Positions 14,423 through 24,033 of a DNA stretch of 64,000 bases are shown here, piece after piece. Under the pieces are notes generated by a model, which worked only from the letters and a program-made list of their open reading frames with translations, ran no database searches and was not told the DNA's origin. This stretch comes from Thiobius zoothamnicola (lineage in GTDB: Bacteria; Pseudomonadota; Gammaproteobacteria; Chromatiales; Chromatiaceae): the NCBI GenBank assembly GCA_963678215.1, contig OY782758.1, positions 620,001-684,000 of the forward strand, written 5' to 3'. The position numbers were made by a program, and so were the translations under genes. The first letter of the stretch is position 1; every line of letters begins with the position of its first letter.

Positions 14423-15853
14423 TTAATGCAGTTGAATATACATCTCGCCCAACTTCTTTCCATCCGGTGATTCAGCCACCAATGGGTAGAGATGTCCCCG
14501 GCCATTCACTGAGAATCGTTTTTGCAAGGGGCTGTTGAGCCTGATCACATAATTCCGGTCATCGCCGATGTTCGGCACACCGGGCGGCACCCATCCCTTA
14601 AAATTGATTTCCGGCGAGCGGGTATTGTTGCCATCGCTGAAGCTGGCACGGATGATGACTTGATCGTCAGACGTCAATTTCAAAGTCTGACCCTGCATAA
14701 CCAAACGTTTTTCGCCATTCACTTCCAACACGAACACTCGTGTTTTACCGGCGGCATAGGTTTGACCGACTGCGCCGACCCGTAGCGCCACTTCGCCAAT
14801 CATCCGGCCTTCCTGACGGAAGATCAACCGCCTTCCCTGATCCAGTTTGAAGGATTGCCCCAAATCATTTAAATCCCCCAACGCCAACAAATCGCATGAC
14901 AAACCACGCGAACGATTGGCGACCATACGATTCACTTTAACGGTGTCGCCCGGTTTGATATCAACGACTTCGCCATCCTGCACGATGCTTTTTTCACCAT
15001 TGATCTGAAGTTGGGCAAATTCCAACTTACCGGGCTTGAGCGACACGGTAGGGCTGAGTGGGATGATGTCGAGGTGACGCATAAAGGCGTTCACCACCAG
15101 ATGGTGATACCTGATTTTCAACGCCAAAGAAGGCAGATTTTTGGAGGCCTCAACGCCATAAGCCGGAGTGCAATGACGACGCAGCGCATAAAAAGTCGCG
15201 GTTTTCCGCATCGCCTTATGCCGGGTATCCGGCCTGTCTGTTTGCGTATTAAAGTAATGCAAATGGTGGTCCGTCCGGGCGATGCGCGCATTGACTTTTT
15301 GTAAGATGTCTTTGGCGAGATCGCCTAAATGTAATTTCTCGCCACTGTCGCAGGTGAAGATATCCGTATCCGCAATCAAGGATTGGCCATAGCGGGAGGG
15401 ATTGCGTAATTCATCAATATATTCGGGTCGGTGAAATCCCCAGCCATCATGCAAATGTAAGAACATGTCGGCTTGCCCAATCAGTTCCTTGAGCTTATTG
15501 ACAACTTTCAACATCGGATTTGGGGCCGGGTTATCACCGAACTGGCGGTTCATATCGCCATCCGGACCACGCTGTCTCAGGATAATGGATTTAAAATTGG
15601 CGCGCGGCACAATGATCAAATTGCCTTTTTGCAAAGCCATGTCCACATAGGCATCAGCCGATAAATAGCCACCCGGTTCATCGCCCTGAATGCCGCCAAT
15701 CAGCAGTAATGTCTTACCCGGCTCTTTACCTTTCACTGAGTAAACCTGCAGCTCATAATCCGAGCCCTTGAAATAGGTTTTGTGCGATGACTTGGCGTGA
15801 ACAGCCCCAGCCAATAGCAGACTGAACATCAACAGGCTGATCATCACCTTCAT
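14423..15853 (-). CDS. Csd4-like peptidoglycan D,L-carboxypeptidase (M99 family)
   Basis: This is a 476-residue periplasmic protein with signal peptide MKVMISLLMFSLLLAGAVHA. The zinc site matches the Csd4/Pgp1 pattern, in which Gln replaces the usual first His: Gln56 and Glu59 in GGIQGDEPG and a His in FLHLHDGWGF; the catalytic Glu is in YGVEASKNL (Glu235). Two or three beta-sandwich domains follow. In Helicobacter and Campylobacter such enzymes trim tripeptide stems to dipeptides and produce helical shape. Its start overlaps the stop of the L,D-transpeptidase-fold gene by ATGA, and that protein is like Csd6/Pgp2, so the pair forms a shape module. Function here is inferred. Confidence 0.83.
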   Translation of the reverse strand: MKVMISLLMFSLLLAGAVHAKSSHKTYFKGSDYELQVYSVKGKEPGKTLLLIGGIQGDEPGGYLSADAYVDMALQKGNLIIVPRANFKSIILRQRGPDGDMNRQFGDNPAPNPMLKVVNKLKELIGQADMFLHLHDGWGFHRPEYIDELRNPSRYGQSLIADTDIFTCDSGEKLHLGDLAKDILQKVNARIARTDHHLHYFNTQTDRPDTRHKAMRKTATFYALRRHCTPAYGVEASKNLPSLALKIRYHHLVVNAFMRHLDIIPLSPTVSLKPGKLEFAQLQINGEKSIVQDGEVVDIKPGDTVKVNRMVANRSRGLSCDLLALGDLNDLGQSFKLDQGRRLIFRQEGRMIGEVALRVGAVGQTYAAGKTRVFVLEVNGEKRLVMQGQTLKLTSDDQVIIRASFSDGNNTRSPEINFKGWVPPGVPNIGDDRNYVIRLNSPLQKRFSVNGRGHLYPLVAESPDGKKLGEMYIQLH

Positions 15854-17124
15854 AATTTTCTCCAGGTTTCTGATTCAATCGCCATTTTTCCGGCGCAGGC
15901 ATTGATGACCAGTTCTTTGCGACCCATGTCGCTATACGCTTTACTGGTGTATTTCTGGTCAAATGACACACGGAATTTATTCGCCCTGATGGTACGAATG
16001 CTCAATTCCCGCACTTCCACCAACTGATCCGGGCGATCCGCGAAAATCCCTTTTTTATAATTCCGGTAAGCGCCCAGTCCGCGTCCCTTGGCATCTTTGA
16101 AATCACGATCATATTGGTGGATATACCGATCCAAATCCCCATCATTCCAGGCTTTTAACCAGCCATTAATGAACGCCAACACTTTATTTTTATCGATCGA
16201 CACCGGTTGCAACGGCGAGAAACGTTCGGTCATCAGTTTGAGTTGATCCTGATCCTGTTTAAAGAACAGACGTTTGACGCCGCGCGTTGAAATGTTCCTG
16301 GCGCAGTAAGATTGTACAAATTCGTATACAACCTGATCATTACTCTCGCGCATGACGCTGACGTTATCCACCTCAATTGTCCTTTGCCGGATGGCTTTGT
16401 GAATCGATTTTTTACGGTTCAGCCAGGCTTTTCCGGATTGCCCCTTGGCGGTTGTGAATTGAGGATGCAGCATAGCGCCCATCGCGTCGAAATCCCCCGT
16501 TTCCCAGGCACCAACAAAATCATCCAGCACTTTCAGCAAGCGTCGCCGTTCAACCTGATAGGTCTCAGCCGGGGCGAAATCAATGTTTTGCGCCAGCACG
16601 ACATCCGCCGATTTGCCAATCAAAGGCTGTAATTCAACAATATCCTGATTATTGAACGCCACACATCCGCGCGTTACGTCTTTGGTGAGATCGGCATCGT
16701 CCCGTCCATGTAACCAGATGCCGCTACCGTCACGCCCTTCAATCCGATCAATCGGATTGGGATAATTCAATGGAAAAGCGCCAGCACCGTACCGGACATC
16801 CAGATCCCAATCCGGCAGAAAACTGGTGATGCGGTAGACACCTTCAGGGGTGCGTTTATCCCCTTCATGTTCTTTCGGGCCATTGTTCTCGCCAAACATC
16901 AAATCCGTATACTGTCGGATGCTGATCGGCTCATCATTCTCCATTTGCACCAGATGGGCCACCTGCGCATTTTTGTCCACCAAAACCGCCGTGGCTTTTT
17001 CCACGCCCCGGCTGAATACATGAACAGGTAATAAATCAGACGCCTGAATCGCGTTTGTCAGCAAGAGCGACAGGGTCAAAACAATCCGGGAAAAAGTGAA
17101 TCTCATGGTTCTTCTCATGATCAA
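15850..17124 (-). CDS. Csd6-like L,D-transpeptidase-fold protein with NTF2-like domains
   Basis: This 424-residue secreted protein has a signal peptide near residues 7-29 (FSRIVLTLSLLLTNAIQASD). The YkuD domain has IWLHGRDD and the active-site TRGCVAF, i.e. the His and Cys of the catalytic pair. Two NTF2-like segments follow (VGAWETGDFDAM and LKAWNDGDLDRYI). This architecture is that of Csd6/Pgp2, L,D-carboxypeptidases that cut tetrapeptide to tripeptide stems and so supply Csd4. It is translationally coupled to the Csd4-like gene. The start could be residue 1, 4 or 7. Confidence 0.83.
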   Translation of the reverse strand: MIMRRTMRFTFSRIVLTLSLLLTNAIQASDLLPVHVFSRGVEKATAVLVDKNAQVAHLVQMENDEPISIRQYTDLMFGENNGPKEHEGDKRTPEGVYRITSFLPDWDLDVRYGAGAFPLNYPNPIDRIEGRDGSGIWLHGRDDADLTKDVTRGCVAFNNQDIVELQPLIGKSADVVLAQNIDFAPAETYQVERRRLLKVLDDFVGAWETGDFDAMGAMLHPQFTTAKGQSGKAWLNRKKSIHKAIRQRTIEVDNVSVMRESNDQVVYEFVQSYCARNISTRGVKRLFFKQDQDQLKLMTERFSPLQPVSIDKNKVLAFINGWLKAWNDGDLDRYIHQYDRDFKDAKGRGLGAYRNYKKGIFADRPDQLVEVRELSIRTIRANKFRVSFDQKYTSKAYSDMGRKELVINACAGKMAIESETWRKL

Positions 17125-17147
17125 AACAGGTGAAATCCGCCAAACGG

Positions 17148-18809
17148 CTAATCCTGTGCGCGCTGAATCAACTCAGCCGCATGTTTCCGCGTCTGCTCGG
17201 TAATATCAACGCCTCCCAACATACGAGCGATTTCATCAATCCGCTGGGCATCGTTCAGGCGGCTGATTTTAGTTTCCGTGACATCACCATCAATAGTTTT
17301 TTTCACCCGATATTGCTGATGCGCCTGTACAGCGACTTGAGGGAGGTGGGTGACACACATCACCTGCCGTTGTTTGCCCAAACGCCGCATCAATTGGCCG
17401 ACAATTTCCGCCACCGCACCGCCGATGCCGACATCCACTTCATCAAAAATCAGCGTCGGCGTCTGGCCACAATCACTGGTCGCCACCTGGATCGCCAGCG
17501 ACAAGCGGGATAATTCGCCGCCGGACGCGACTGAAGACAAAGCACCCGCCCGTTGCCCCGGATTCATCGCCACCCAAAAATCAATTTGATCAATCCCATG
17601 CTGTCCCGCCTTGCCGACGTGACACGCCACCTCAAAACGTCCACCTGGCATGCTCAATCGTTGCATGCCCGCGGTGACGGCATCAGACAAACGCAAAGCG
17701 GCTTGCCGACGGGACTGACTTAATAACTCGGCTTGTTGCTGATAAGCCTGCTCTAATAACCTCAGCTCGTCGCTTAATTGATCCAATTGATGATCCGCAT
17801 TTTCCAAGGCATCCGCTTCCTGCCGGAATTGCCCAACCAATCGCGGCAGATCCGCCATTTTTCCCTGATGCTTACGCGCCAAATCATGCAACTTACCCAA
17901 CCGCTCATCCAGCCGTTGCAACTGGGCCGGGTCCAGTGCCAAATGATCCAAATAACGCCGTAACGCCTGAACCGCTTCATCCAACTGAATATGCGCCGAT
18001 TCAACCAACTCCTGTACGCCTTGCAAATCGTCGTCAAGCGCCGCCAATTCAGCCAGACGGCGGATTTGCCCACCCAGTCGCACGGCTAATCCTTGCTCAT
18101 CGTCACCAAGCGCATAGCAGACTTCAGCGCCACGGGTTTGTAATTGATCGGCATGCGTCAGACGGCGATGCTCAGCCTCCAACGCCGGAATATCCGTCAC
18201 ATCGTCCAACACAGATTCCAGCTCACCCAGTTGGAAACGCAAATAATCCAACCGATTAGCCCGATCATCCGACGCCTGGCGCAAATGCTTCCAGGCCGCA
18301 CGCGCGGTTTGCCAACGCTGATAGTGGGACGTGACCGCATTCACCTGCTCATGCAAGCCAGCATAATCATCCAGTAATTGACGCTGCGCATTCGCGCGCA
18401 ACAAGAATTGATGTGCATGTTGCCCATGAATATCCAGCAAATAGCCGCCCAATTGCTTTAACGCATCCTGAGTGGCAGGCGTACCATTGATATAGGCCCG
18501 CGAGCGTCCTCCCTGCGTCAGCACGCGACGTAACAGACAAGCCTCCCCATCGGCGAAATCATGCGCCGCCAACCAATGTTGCGCCGCTGGACAATCATCC
18601 AACGCAAACTCACTAGTGACTTCCGCCCGCTCACAACCCTCGCGGATCAAACTGGTATCCGCTTTTTCGCCCAAAGTCAGACCCAATGCATCAATCAAAA
18701 TGGATTTGCCTGCGCCCGTCTCCCCGGTCAAGGCGCTCATGCCACCGTCAAAATCAAGTTCCAAACGATGCACAATCACGAAATCACGGATGATCAGTCG
18801 AATCAGCAT
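17148..18809 (-). CDS. recN: DNA repair protein RecN
   Basis: RecN is an SMC-like ATPase acting in double-strand break repair. The N-terminus has IRDFVIVHRLELDFDGG and Walker A GETGAGKSIL. Long coiled-coil segments fill the middle (QLDQLSDELRLLEQAYQQQA), and the C-terminus has the signature SGGELSRLSLAIQV and Walker B LIFDEVDVGIGG. The ATG at 18809 matches family N-termini; the open frame to 18962 overlaps nadK too far. It overlaps the nadK stop by 7 nt, giving the common nadK-recN order. No LexA box was identified. Confidence 0.96.
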   Translation of the reverse strand: MLIRLIIRDFVIVHRLELDFDGGMSALTGETGAGKSILIDALGLTLGEKADTSLIREGCERAEVTSEFALDDCPAAQHWLAAHDFADGEACLLRRVLTQGGRSRAYINGTPATQDALKQLGGYLLDIHGQHAHQFLLRANAQRQLLDDYAGLHEQVNAVTSHYQRWQTARAAWKHLRQASDDRANRLDYLRFQLGELESVLDDVTDIPALEAEHRRLTHADQLQTRGAEVCYALGDDEQGLAVRLGGQIRRLAELAALDDDLQGVQELVESAHIQLDEAVQALRRYLDHLALDPAQLQRLDERLGKLHDLARKHQGKMADLPRLVGQFRQEADALENADHQLDQLSDELRLLEQAYQQQAELLSQSRRQAALRLSDAVTAGMQRLSMPGGRFEVACHVGKAGQHGIDQIDFWVAMNPGQRAGALSSVASGGELSRLSLAIQVATSDCGQTPTLIFDEVDVGIGGAVAEIVGQLMRRLGKQRQVMCVTHLPQVAVQAHQQYRVKKTIDGDVTETKISRLNDAQRIDEIARMLGGVDITEQTRKHAAELIQRAQD

Positions 18810-19684
18810 GATGAATAGGTTTTTCCACCCCAGCCCAGTTTGGCACGCAATATATCGAAGTGATCCTGCCCGGCAGGATGCAATAAACACACGGGCGAAG
18901 GATATTTGCAAATACGGATTTTGTCGCCCGGCATCAAGCACGAACTGACTTGACCATCGCAAGTGACCCGGACATGTTGTGGATCGGTTTTGCCACGCAC
19001 GGAAATCACAATCTCACTATCGCCCCGCACCGCCATGGGACGGTTACTGAGCGTATGAGGGCAAATCGGCGCCAGCAGAATCGCATCCAGATCGGGCGAC
19101 ATCAATGGCCCACCGACGGATAAGGCATAAGCCGTTGAACCGGTTGGCGTGGAAATAATCACACCATCGGAACGTTGTGTATCGACAAAACTGCCATTCA
19201 CCCGGGTTTCAAACTCAATCATGCGGGCGATATTCCACTTATGTAAAACCACGTCATTCAACGCCAGTTGAGCGGCTTGATCACCGATCTGGCAACTGAG
19301 CAGGAAACGTTCATCCTGCTGATAATCGCCCTGCAAAATCGCCTGCAAAATATTCAACATATCATCCGGGGAAATGTCCGTCAGGAAGCCCAGACGCCCT
19401 AAATTAACGCCCAACAAGGGAACATTGGCATCCACGAGCTGGCGCGCGCTGCTTAATAAGGTGCCATCCCCCCCTACCACGATAGCCAACTGACTACGTT
19501 GCGCTAATTCAACCAAAGACAAACCATCCGTCCGGCCCAACAATTCGGCGGCACGCAAATCGCAATATGCCTGGATTTCACGCGCACTTAAAAAAGCATG
19601 CAGGCGGCGTAATGTCGGCATTAATTTTTCATCATCATCCGGCTTGGCGATTAATGCAATCCGTTGAAATTGATTCTGGCTCAC
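18803..19684 (-). CDS. nadK: NAD kinase
   Basis: NadK phosphorylates NAD to NADP in the cytoplasm. The motif VVGGDGTLL carries the conserved Asp; the second motif ISTPTGSTAYALSVGGPLM and the ALNDVVLHK strand are present. The length of 293 residues is typical. It lies just upstream of recN with overlapping ends. 19685-19789, towards the urease operon, holds no recognisable feature. Confidence 0.97.
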   Translation of the reverse strand: MSQNQFQRIALIAKPDDDEKLMPTLRRLHAFLSAREIQAYCDLRAAELLGRTDGLSLVELAQRSQLAIVVGGDGTLLSSARQLVDANVPLLGVNLGRLGFLTDISPDDMLNILQAILQGDYQQDERFLLSCQIGDQAAQLALNDVVLHKWNIARMIEFETRVNGSFVDTQRSDGVIISTPTGSTAYALSVGGPLMSPDLDAILLAPICPHTLSNRPMAVRGDSEIVISVRGKTDPQHVRVTCDGQVSSCLMPGDKIRICKYPSPVCLLHPAGQDHFDILRAKLGWGGKTYSSC

Positions 19685-19789
19685 GATAGATCAAAATACA
19701 GACAAAGAAAACTCATCGAATACTCCATTAGTCCAAGCACAATCTTTTGACGGCCCTATCTTAGTACTCTCAGCCTGTCTGCAATAACA

Positions 19790-21493
19790 TCAGAACAGAA
19801 AATAACGCTGCGCCAGCGGCAGTACCTCCGCTGGTTCGCAAGTCAGTAACTCGCCATCAGCGCGGACTTGATAGGTTTGCGGATCAACCTCGAGGTGCGG
19901 TTGGTAATCGTTCAGTCGCATATCTTGCTTGGTGACACGACGACACCGTTTCACGGTGCCAATCATCGATTGTAAATCCAACTGTTCAGCCATGCCTGCC
20001 TGAATGGCGGCTTGTGACATAAAGGTCATACGTGTGCTGGCGCGCGCGCGTCCCAAAGCACCAAACATGTAGCGGTAATGCACCGGCTGCGGAGTTGGAA
20101 TAGAAGCATTCGGATCCCCCATCGGCGCGGCGACAATCATTCCGCCTTTGATAATCAGGCTGGGCTTGACGCCAAAAAAAGCGGGTTTCCACAACACCAG
20201 GTCCGCTAACTTGCCAGTTTCAACTGAGCCAACTTCATGCGCAATGCCATGCGTGATTGCCGGGTTAATCGTATATTTTGCGATATAACGCTTGGCGCGC
20301 AGATTATCCATGCCAGCCTCATCGCCTGCCAAAGCCCCTCGTTGCACCTTCATTTTATGCGCGGTTTGCCAAGTGCGGCAGATGACCTCTCCAACTCGTC
20401 CCATCGCCTGGGAATCGGAAGCGATCATTGAAAAGGCACCCAGGTCATGCAAAATATCTTCCGCCGCAATTGTCTCACGACGGATACGCGATTCAGCGAA
20501 AGCAACATCTTCCGCAATAGCAGGAGACAAATGGTGGCACACCATGAGCATATCCAAATGTTCATCCACCGTATTCACCGTATAAGGCCGGGTCGGATTG
20601 GTGGATGAAGGCAATACATTGGCGAGACCCGCCGCTTTAATGATATCGGGCGCATGGCCGCCACCGGCACCCTCGGTGTGATAGGTGTGAATAGTGCGAC
20701 CATTAATCGCGGCTAAAGTCTCTTCAACAAAGCCTGATTCATTCAACGTATCCGTATGGATGGCGACTTGAGTATCAGTGTCTTCCGCGACCGTCAGACA
20801 ATTATCAATCGCGGCGGGCGTCGTGCCCCAATCTTCGTGCAGCTTGAGACCAATCGCGCCAGCCAGGATTTGTTCGGACAAGGGTTCTGGACGGGAAGCA
20901 TTACCTTTGCCTAAAAAACCCAAGTTCACTGGCAAGTCTTCCGCCGCCTCCAGCATACGGTGCATATTCCAAGGACCTGGCGTGCAGGTAGTCGCATTAG
21001 TGCCGGTAGCGGGTCCAGTTCCGCCGCCCAACATGGTGGTGACGCCTGACATGACAGCCTCTTCCACTTGTTGCGGACAAATAAAATGAATATGCGCATC
21101 AATGCCACCTGCCGTCAATATTTGCCCCTCTCCCGCAATCACTTCAGAACCCGGGCCAATCACAATATCGACATTCGGTTGCACATCAGGATTACCGGCT
21201 TTACCAATACCGCTGATTCGGCCATGCTTAATGCCGACATCCGCTTTAATGATGCCCCAGTAATCCAAAATCAATGCATTGGTGATCACCACATCAGCAA
21301 CGTCAGTGGACACCGCCTGACTTTGCCCCATACCATCGCGAATCACCTTACCACCGCCGAATTTGACTTCATCGCCATAGACCGTACGATCATCTTCGAC
21401 TTGGATAAATAATGCCGTATCGGCCAAACGCACCTTATCACCCACCGTAGGCCCATACATCTCGGCATAAGCTTGTCGTGAAATCACCGCCAT
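19790..21493 (-). CDS. ureC: urease subunit alpha
   Basis: The catalytic subunit of urease, which hydrolyses urea to ammonia and carbamate. It has the nickel ligands DAHIHFICP, the carbamylated Lys in IGLKLHEDWG, the active-site His in MVCHHLSP, and the Asp ligand in ASDSQAMGR. The length of 567 residues is standard. Its start overlaps the ureB stop by one nucleotide. No urea transporter is adjacent. Confidence 0.98.
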   Translation of the reverse strand: MAVISRQAYAEMYGPTVGDKVRLADTALFIQVEDDRTVYGDEVKFGGGKVIRDGMGQSQAVSTDVADVVITNALILDYWGIIKADVGIKHGRISGIGKAGNPDVQPNVDIVIGPGSEVIAGEGQILTAGGIDAHIHFICPQQVEEAVMSGVTTMLGGGTGPATGTNATTCTPGPWNMHRMLEAAEDLPVNLGFLGKGNASRPEPLSEQILAGAIGLKLHEDWGTTPAAIDNCLTVAEDTDTQVAIHTDTLNESGFVEETLAAINGRTIHTYHTEGAGGGHAPDIIKAAGLANVLPSSTNPTRPYTVNTVDEHLDMLMVCHHLSPAIAEDVAFAESRIRRETIAAEDILHDLGAFSMIASDSQAMGRVGEVICRTWQTAHKMKVQRGALAGDEAGMDNLRAKRYIAKYTINPAITHGIAHEVGSVETGKLADLVLWKPAFFGVKPSLIIKGGMIVAAPMGDPNASIPTPQPVHYRYMFGALGRARASTRMTFMSQAAIQAGMAEQLDLQSMIGTVKRCRRVTKQDMRLNDYQPHLEVDPQTYQVRADGELLTCEPAEVLPLAQRYFLF

Positions 21494-21801
21494 TAATCGA
21501 GTTCTCCCATCACTTCGCCATTAAAACCCAATACGATGCGATCACCTGCATAGGCAACCAACTCAACCTCTCGCGTTTGACCGGGTTCAAAACGCACCGC
21601 TGTGCCAGCGGCAATATTCAAGCGAAAACCTTTGCTCGACGCGCGATCAAATACCAAAGCGCGGTTTGTTTCGTAAAAATGATAATGCGAACCCACTTGG
21701 ATAGGACGATCACCATTATTAGCGACCATTAATTGGATGGTCTCGCGTCCGGCATTTAATGCAACATCGCCTTTGGCGACGATAATTTCACCTGGGATCA
21801 T
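21493..21801 (-). CDS. ureB: urease subunit beta
   Basis: This is the 102-residue beta subunit, beginning MIPGEIIVAKGDVALNAGRE and containing QVGSHYHFYETNRAL, the conserved core of the family. It packs around UreC in the urease trimer. AGGA lies just before the ATG. An 87-nt gap separates it from ureA; that gap reads through without a recognisable gene. Confidence 0.97.
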   Translation of the reverse strand: MIPGEIIVAKGDVALNAGRETIQLMVANNGDRPIQVGSHYHFYETNRALVFDRASSKGFRLNIAAGTAVRFEPGQTREVELVAYAGDRIVLGFNGEVMGELD

Positions 21802-21889
21802 GGATTATCCTTCAGTTTGACTCAGCATCAGCACAATCTGCTTAGGTGTCATACGACACTCGGCGGAACCTGTCAGCCCTACATCTCCC

Positions 21890-22192
21890 TTACAAGATTG
21901 GGTCATGCACAGTCACCAGCTTAGTGCCGTCGGGAAAAGTCGCTTCAACCTGCACATCATGAATCATTTCCGGCACGCCCTCCATCACGTCATCACGGGT
22001 CAATAAAGTGCGCCCATCATCCATCAACTCAGCTACGCTTTTCCCTTCACGCGCGCCCTCCATAATGGCAGCGCTGATGAAGGCCACCGCCTCCGGATAA
22101 TTCAGCTTCAAACCACGCGCTTTACGCCGCTCAGCCAACAAGGCGGCGGTGAATATCAACAGCTTGTCTTTTTCTCTGGGGGAAAGTTCCAT
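21890..22192 (-). CDS. ureA: urease subunit gamma
   Basis: This is the 100-residue gamma subunit, beginning MELSPREKDKLLIFTAALLA, with the conserved GLKLNYPEAVAFISAAI and DVMEGVPEMI segments. It forms the structural core of urease with UreB and UreC. It follows ureD by 71 nt on the same strand. Confidence 0.97.
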   Translation of the reverse strand: MELSPREKDKLLIFTAALLAERRKARGLKLNYPEAVAFISAAIMEGAREGKSVAELMDDGRTLLTRDDVMEGVPEMIHDVQVEATFPDGTKLVTVHDPIL

Positions 22193-22263
22193 AGGATATC
22201 TCTATGATTTATCACGCATCAAATATGTCATGGTTATGACACCCGTTTTCTGACGGGGTTTAC

Positions 22264-23070
22264 TCAAGTTGCCCAAATCCTCGGCATACAAACCACTTTA
22301 CCCATCAACGCCGGACGCAAGGCGCACCATACATCCACAAACAATTTTCGCGCCCGTTCTGTTGAACAACCTAGATAACGTACGACCAGTAAATCTTCAA
22401 GCAAAGTCGCCGCACTCATTTTTTCGCCACGCTTAACCAGCAATTCACGCGCCTTCGCCAAAGCTTCAGCGCCAGCATGACTGATTAATAGAGTCGCAAC
22501 GACTGGCTGACCCTGTAACAGAGAAACATAAGCATTTCGCTCCGCCTCCATTCGAAGCCGCTCTAACAATAAAGGCTTTCCATTACGCCAGAGTTGTAAA
22601 CCCGCCTCAATTTTACCGCGATTAAAAGCTTCGCTTAAGGTTGGCCGACCTAAACAATGTATTTCCCACAACGCCAATCGCGCAGTACCTTGTAACTCAA
22701 TGCGTGTTTGCAACCTGACCTCTGCACCTGGGAAATAGATATTTTCTTGCGGAAACCATTCCAATCGAGCGCCATCAGCGATAGTCAGATGTTGATTTTG
22801 CACGGCTTGTTGCGCCGCACTACGATAAAATTTGGTCGCCCCCGGCGTGGTGATCAGTGCATGCGCCTGCTTGGCCAAATCCGCTTGAATAGTCAGTTGG
22901 TCACCACCAACCACGCCGCCCGGTGGATGCAGTAAATACAAATGACAAACATCAACCTCTGGATAAAATGGCCGCTGCACCGTCAACGGCCCTCTGCGCT
23001 GACGATGCGCCAATAAAGTACGACCGTTGACTTGACGAAAACCAAGCGTCAACTCGGCTTGCCAGTCCAT
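22264..23070 (-). CDS. ureD: urease accessory protein UreD
   Basis: UreD is the scaffold for loading nickel into apo-urease together with UreF and UreG. The protein has the family marks LTVQRPFYPE, HPPGGVVGGDQL and TTPGATKFYRS, and ends with VVCMPRIWAT. The length of 268 residues is slightly short but complete. Its ATG follows the stop of the upstream small membrane gene with no gap. UreE, UreF and UreG are not found in the window, so they must lie elsewhere if this urease is active. Confidence 0.95.
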   Translation of the reverse strand: MDWQAELTLGFRQVNGRTLLAHRQRRGPLTVQRPFYPEVDVCHLYLLHPPGGVVGGDQLTIQADLAKQAHALITTPGATKFYRSAAQQAVQNQHLTIADGARLEWFPQENIYFPGAEVRLQTRIELQGTARLALWEIHCLGRPTLSEAFNRGKIEAGLQLWRNGKPLLLERLRMEAERNAYVSLLQGQPVVATLLISHAGAEALAKARELLVKRGEKMSAATLLEDLLVVRYLGCSTERARKLFVDVWCALRPALMGKVVCMPRIWAT

Positions 23071-23271
23071 CTAGTTTCGCTTAATCCGGCTGAACATCCG
23101 TTTAACGAATGGTTTAAATAGCCAAAGCATAGGAGCGAGAACCAATACCCATAAACTATGTTCAATCATATGTAATTGGGGCGTGGATTGGCTGGTATGT
23201 GCATACACAGGAGTTATTGATAAGGTAATTAGAACACTCGCTAAGATGTGTTTCATACGTAGCATATCCAT
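23071..23271 (-). CDS. small secreted or membrane protein upstream of ureD
   Basis: This 66-residue product has a probable signal peptide (KHILASVLITLSITPVYAHT) and a second hydrophobic segment (LWVLVLAPMLWLF) ending in a basic tail KRMFSRIKRN. Its stop codon TAG directly abuts the ureD ATG, so it looks like the first gene of the urease operon. I do not recognise a family. Three in-frame ATGs near the start leave the exact N-terminus open; the third (MKHILAS) best fits a signal peptide. Confidence 0.65.
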   Translation of the reverse strand: MDMLRMKHILASVLITLSITPVYAHTSQSTPQLHMIEHSLWVLVLAPMLWLFKPFVKRMFSRIKRN

Positions 23272-23458
23272 AATTTAGGTATATTCTTGGAGTACAGAGA
23301 GTTTATGCCCAAATTGGGTAAGAAAGCACGACCTCTTGATGATATTCCAGGGAAAACCGCATCAACCAAGTGCTACCTATCCAGGGCCGCCGCATCAAAA
23401 ATTTTTAATGAACAGCAGGTTATAGGATCATAATGAGAAACGACATTTGGAATTTCTC

Positions 23459-23960
23459 ATGGGATCAAGCATTGAAGCACATTTTGCCACTTTATCAGAC
23501 CCTCGGGTAGAAGGCCGAACCCTTCACAAGTTACTGGATATCATCGTATTAACCATTGCAGCGGTCGCCAGTGGTGCCGAGGGTTGGGAGGCCATTGAAG
23601 ACTTCGGCAAAGAGAAATTAACTTGGTTACGCCAATACATCTTGTTGAAAATGGCATACCTTCGCGTAATTGTATTGCTAATCCTTTACACATGGTGAGT
23701 GCCTAGGCCTGTCAAAATCGTCTGGTATTAGGCCAACAGGCCACTGAAGACAAATCGAATGAAATGACAGCCATCCCTAAACTGTTGGCATTACTGGAAT
23801 TAAAAGGGGCCATTGTGACCTTGGACGCGATGGGCTACCAAAAGGCAAATGAGTTTGGTAAAAAGGTAATGAACCGAAAGGTGAACAGGCAGAAACTCAA
23901 GGAATTTATGCGCAGGCAAACGCCTTGCGAGGTTGGTCTGAGAAAAGCCCGGTTAAATTG
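23459..23960 (+). pseudogene. decayed ISAs1-family transposase
   Basis: The first frame reads MGSSIEAHFATLSDPRVEGR through EGWEAIEDFGKEKLTWLRQY, an ISAs1 transposase N-terminus. It then shifts frame (LVENGIPSRN continues in +1). After a deletion the frame of TAIPKLLALLELKGAIVTLD and AMGYQKA resumes, and a third frame shows KGNEPKGEQAE. Several frameshifts and missing parts make it inactive. 23272-23458 holds no clear gene. No intact terminal repeats were found. Confidence 0.8.
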
Positions 23961-24033
23961 TATCAATACTCGATCAATACCAGTACCACACATTTGCGTG
24001 GGGCAATTAACCAGTAAACACAAAGAGAATCCA

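Noticed and set aside
23764..24033. N-terminal extension of the beta-propeller gene back to 23764
   Set aside because: These codons read as ISAs1 transposase (TAIPKLLALLELKGAIVTLD) and are a remnant in the same frame by chance.
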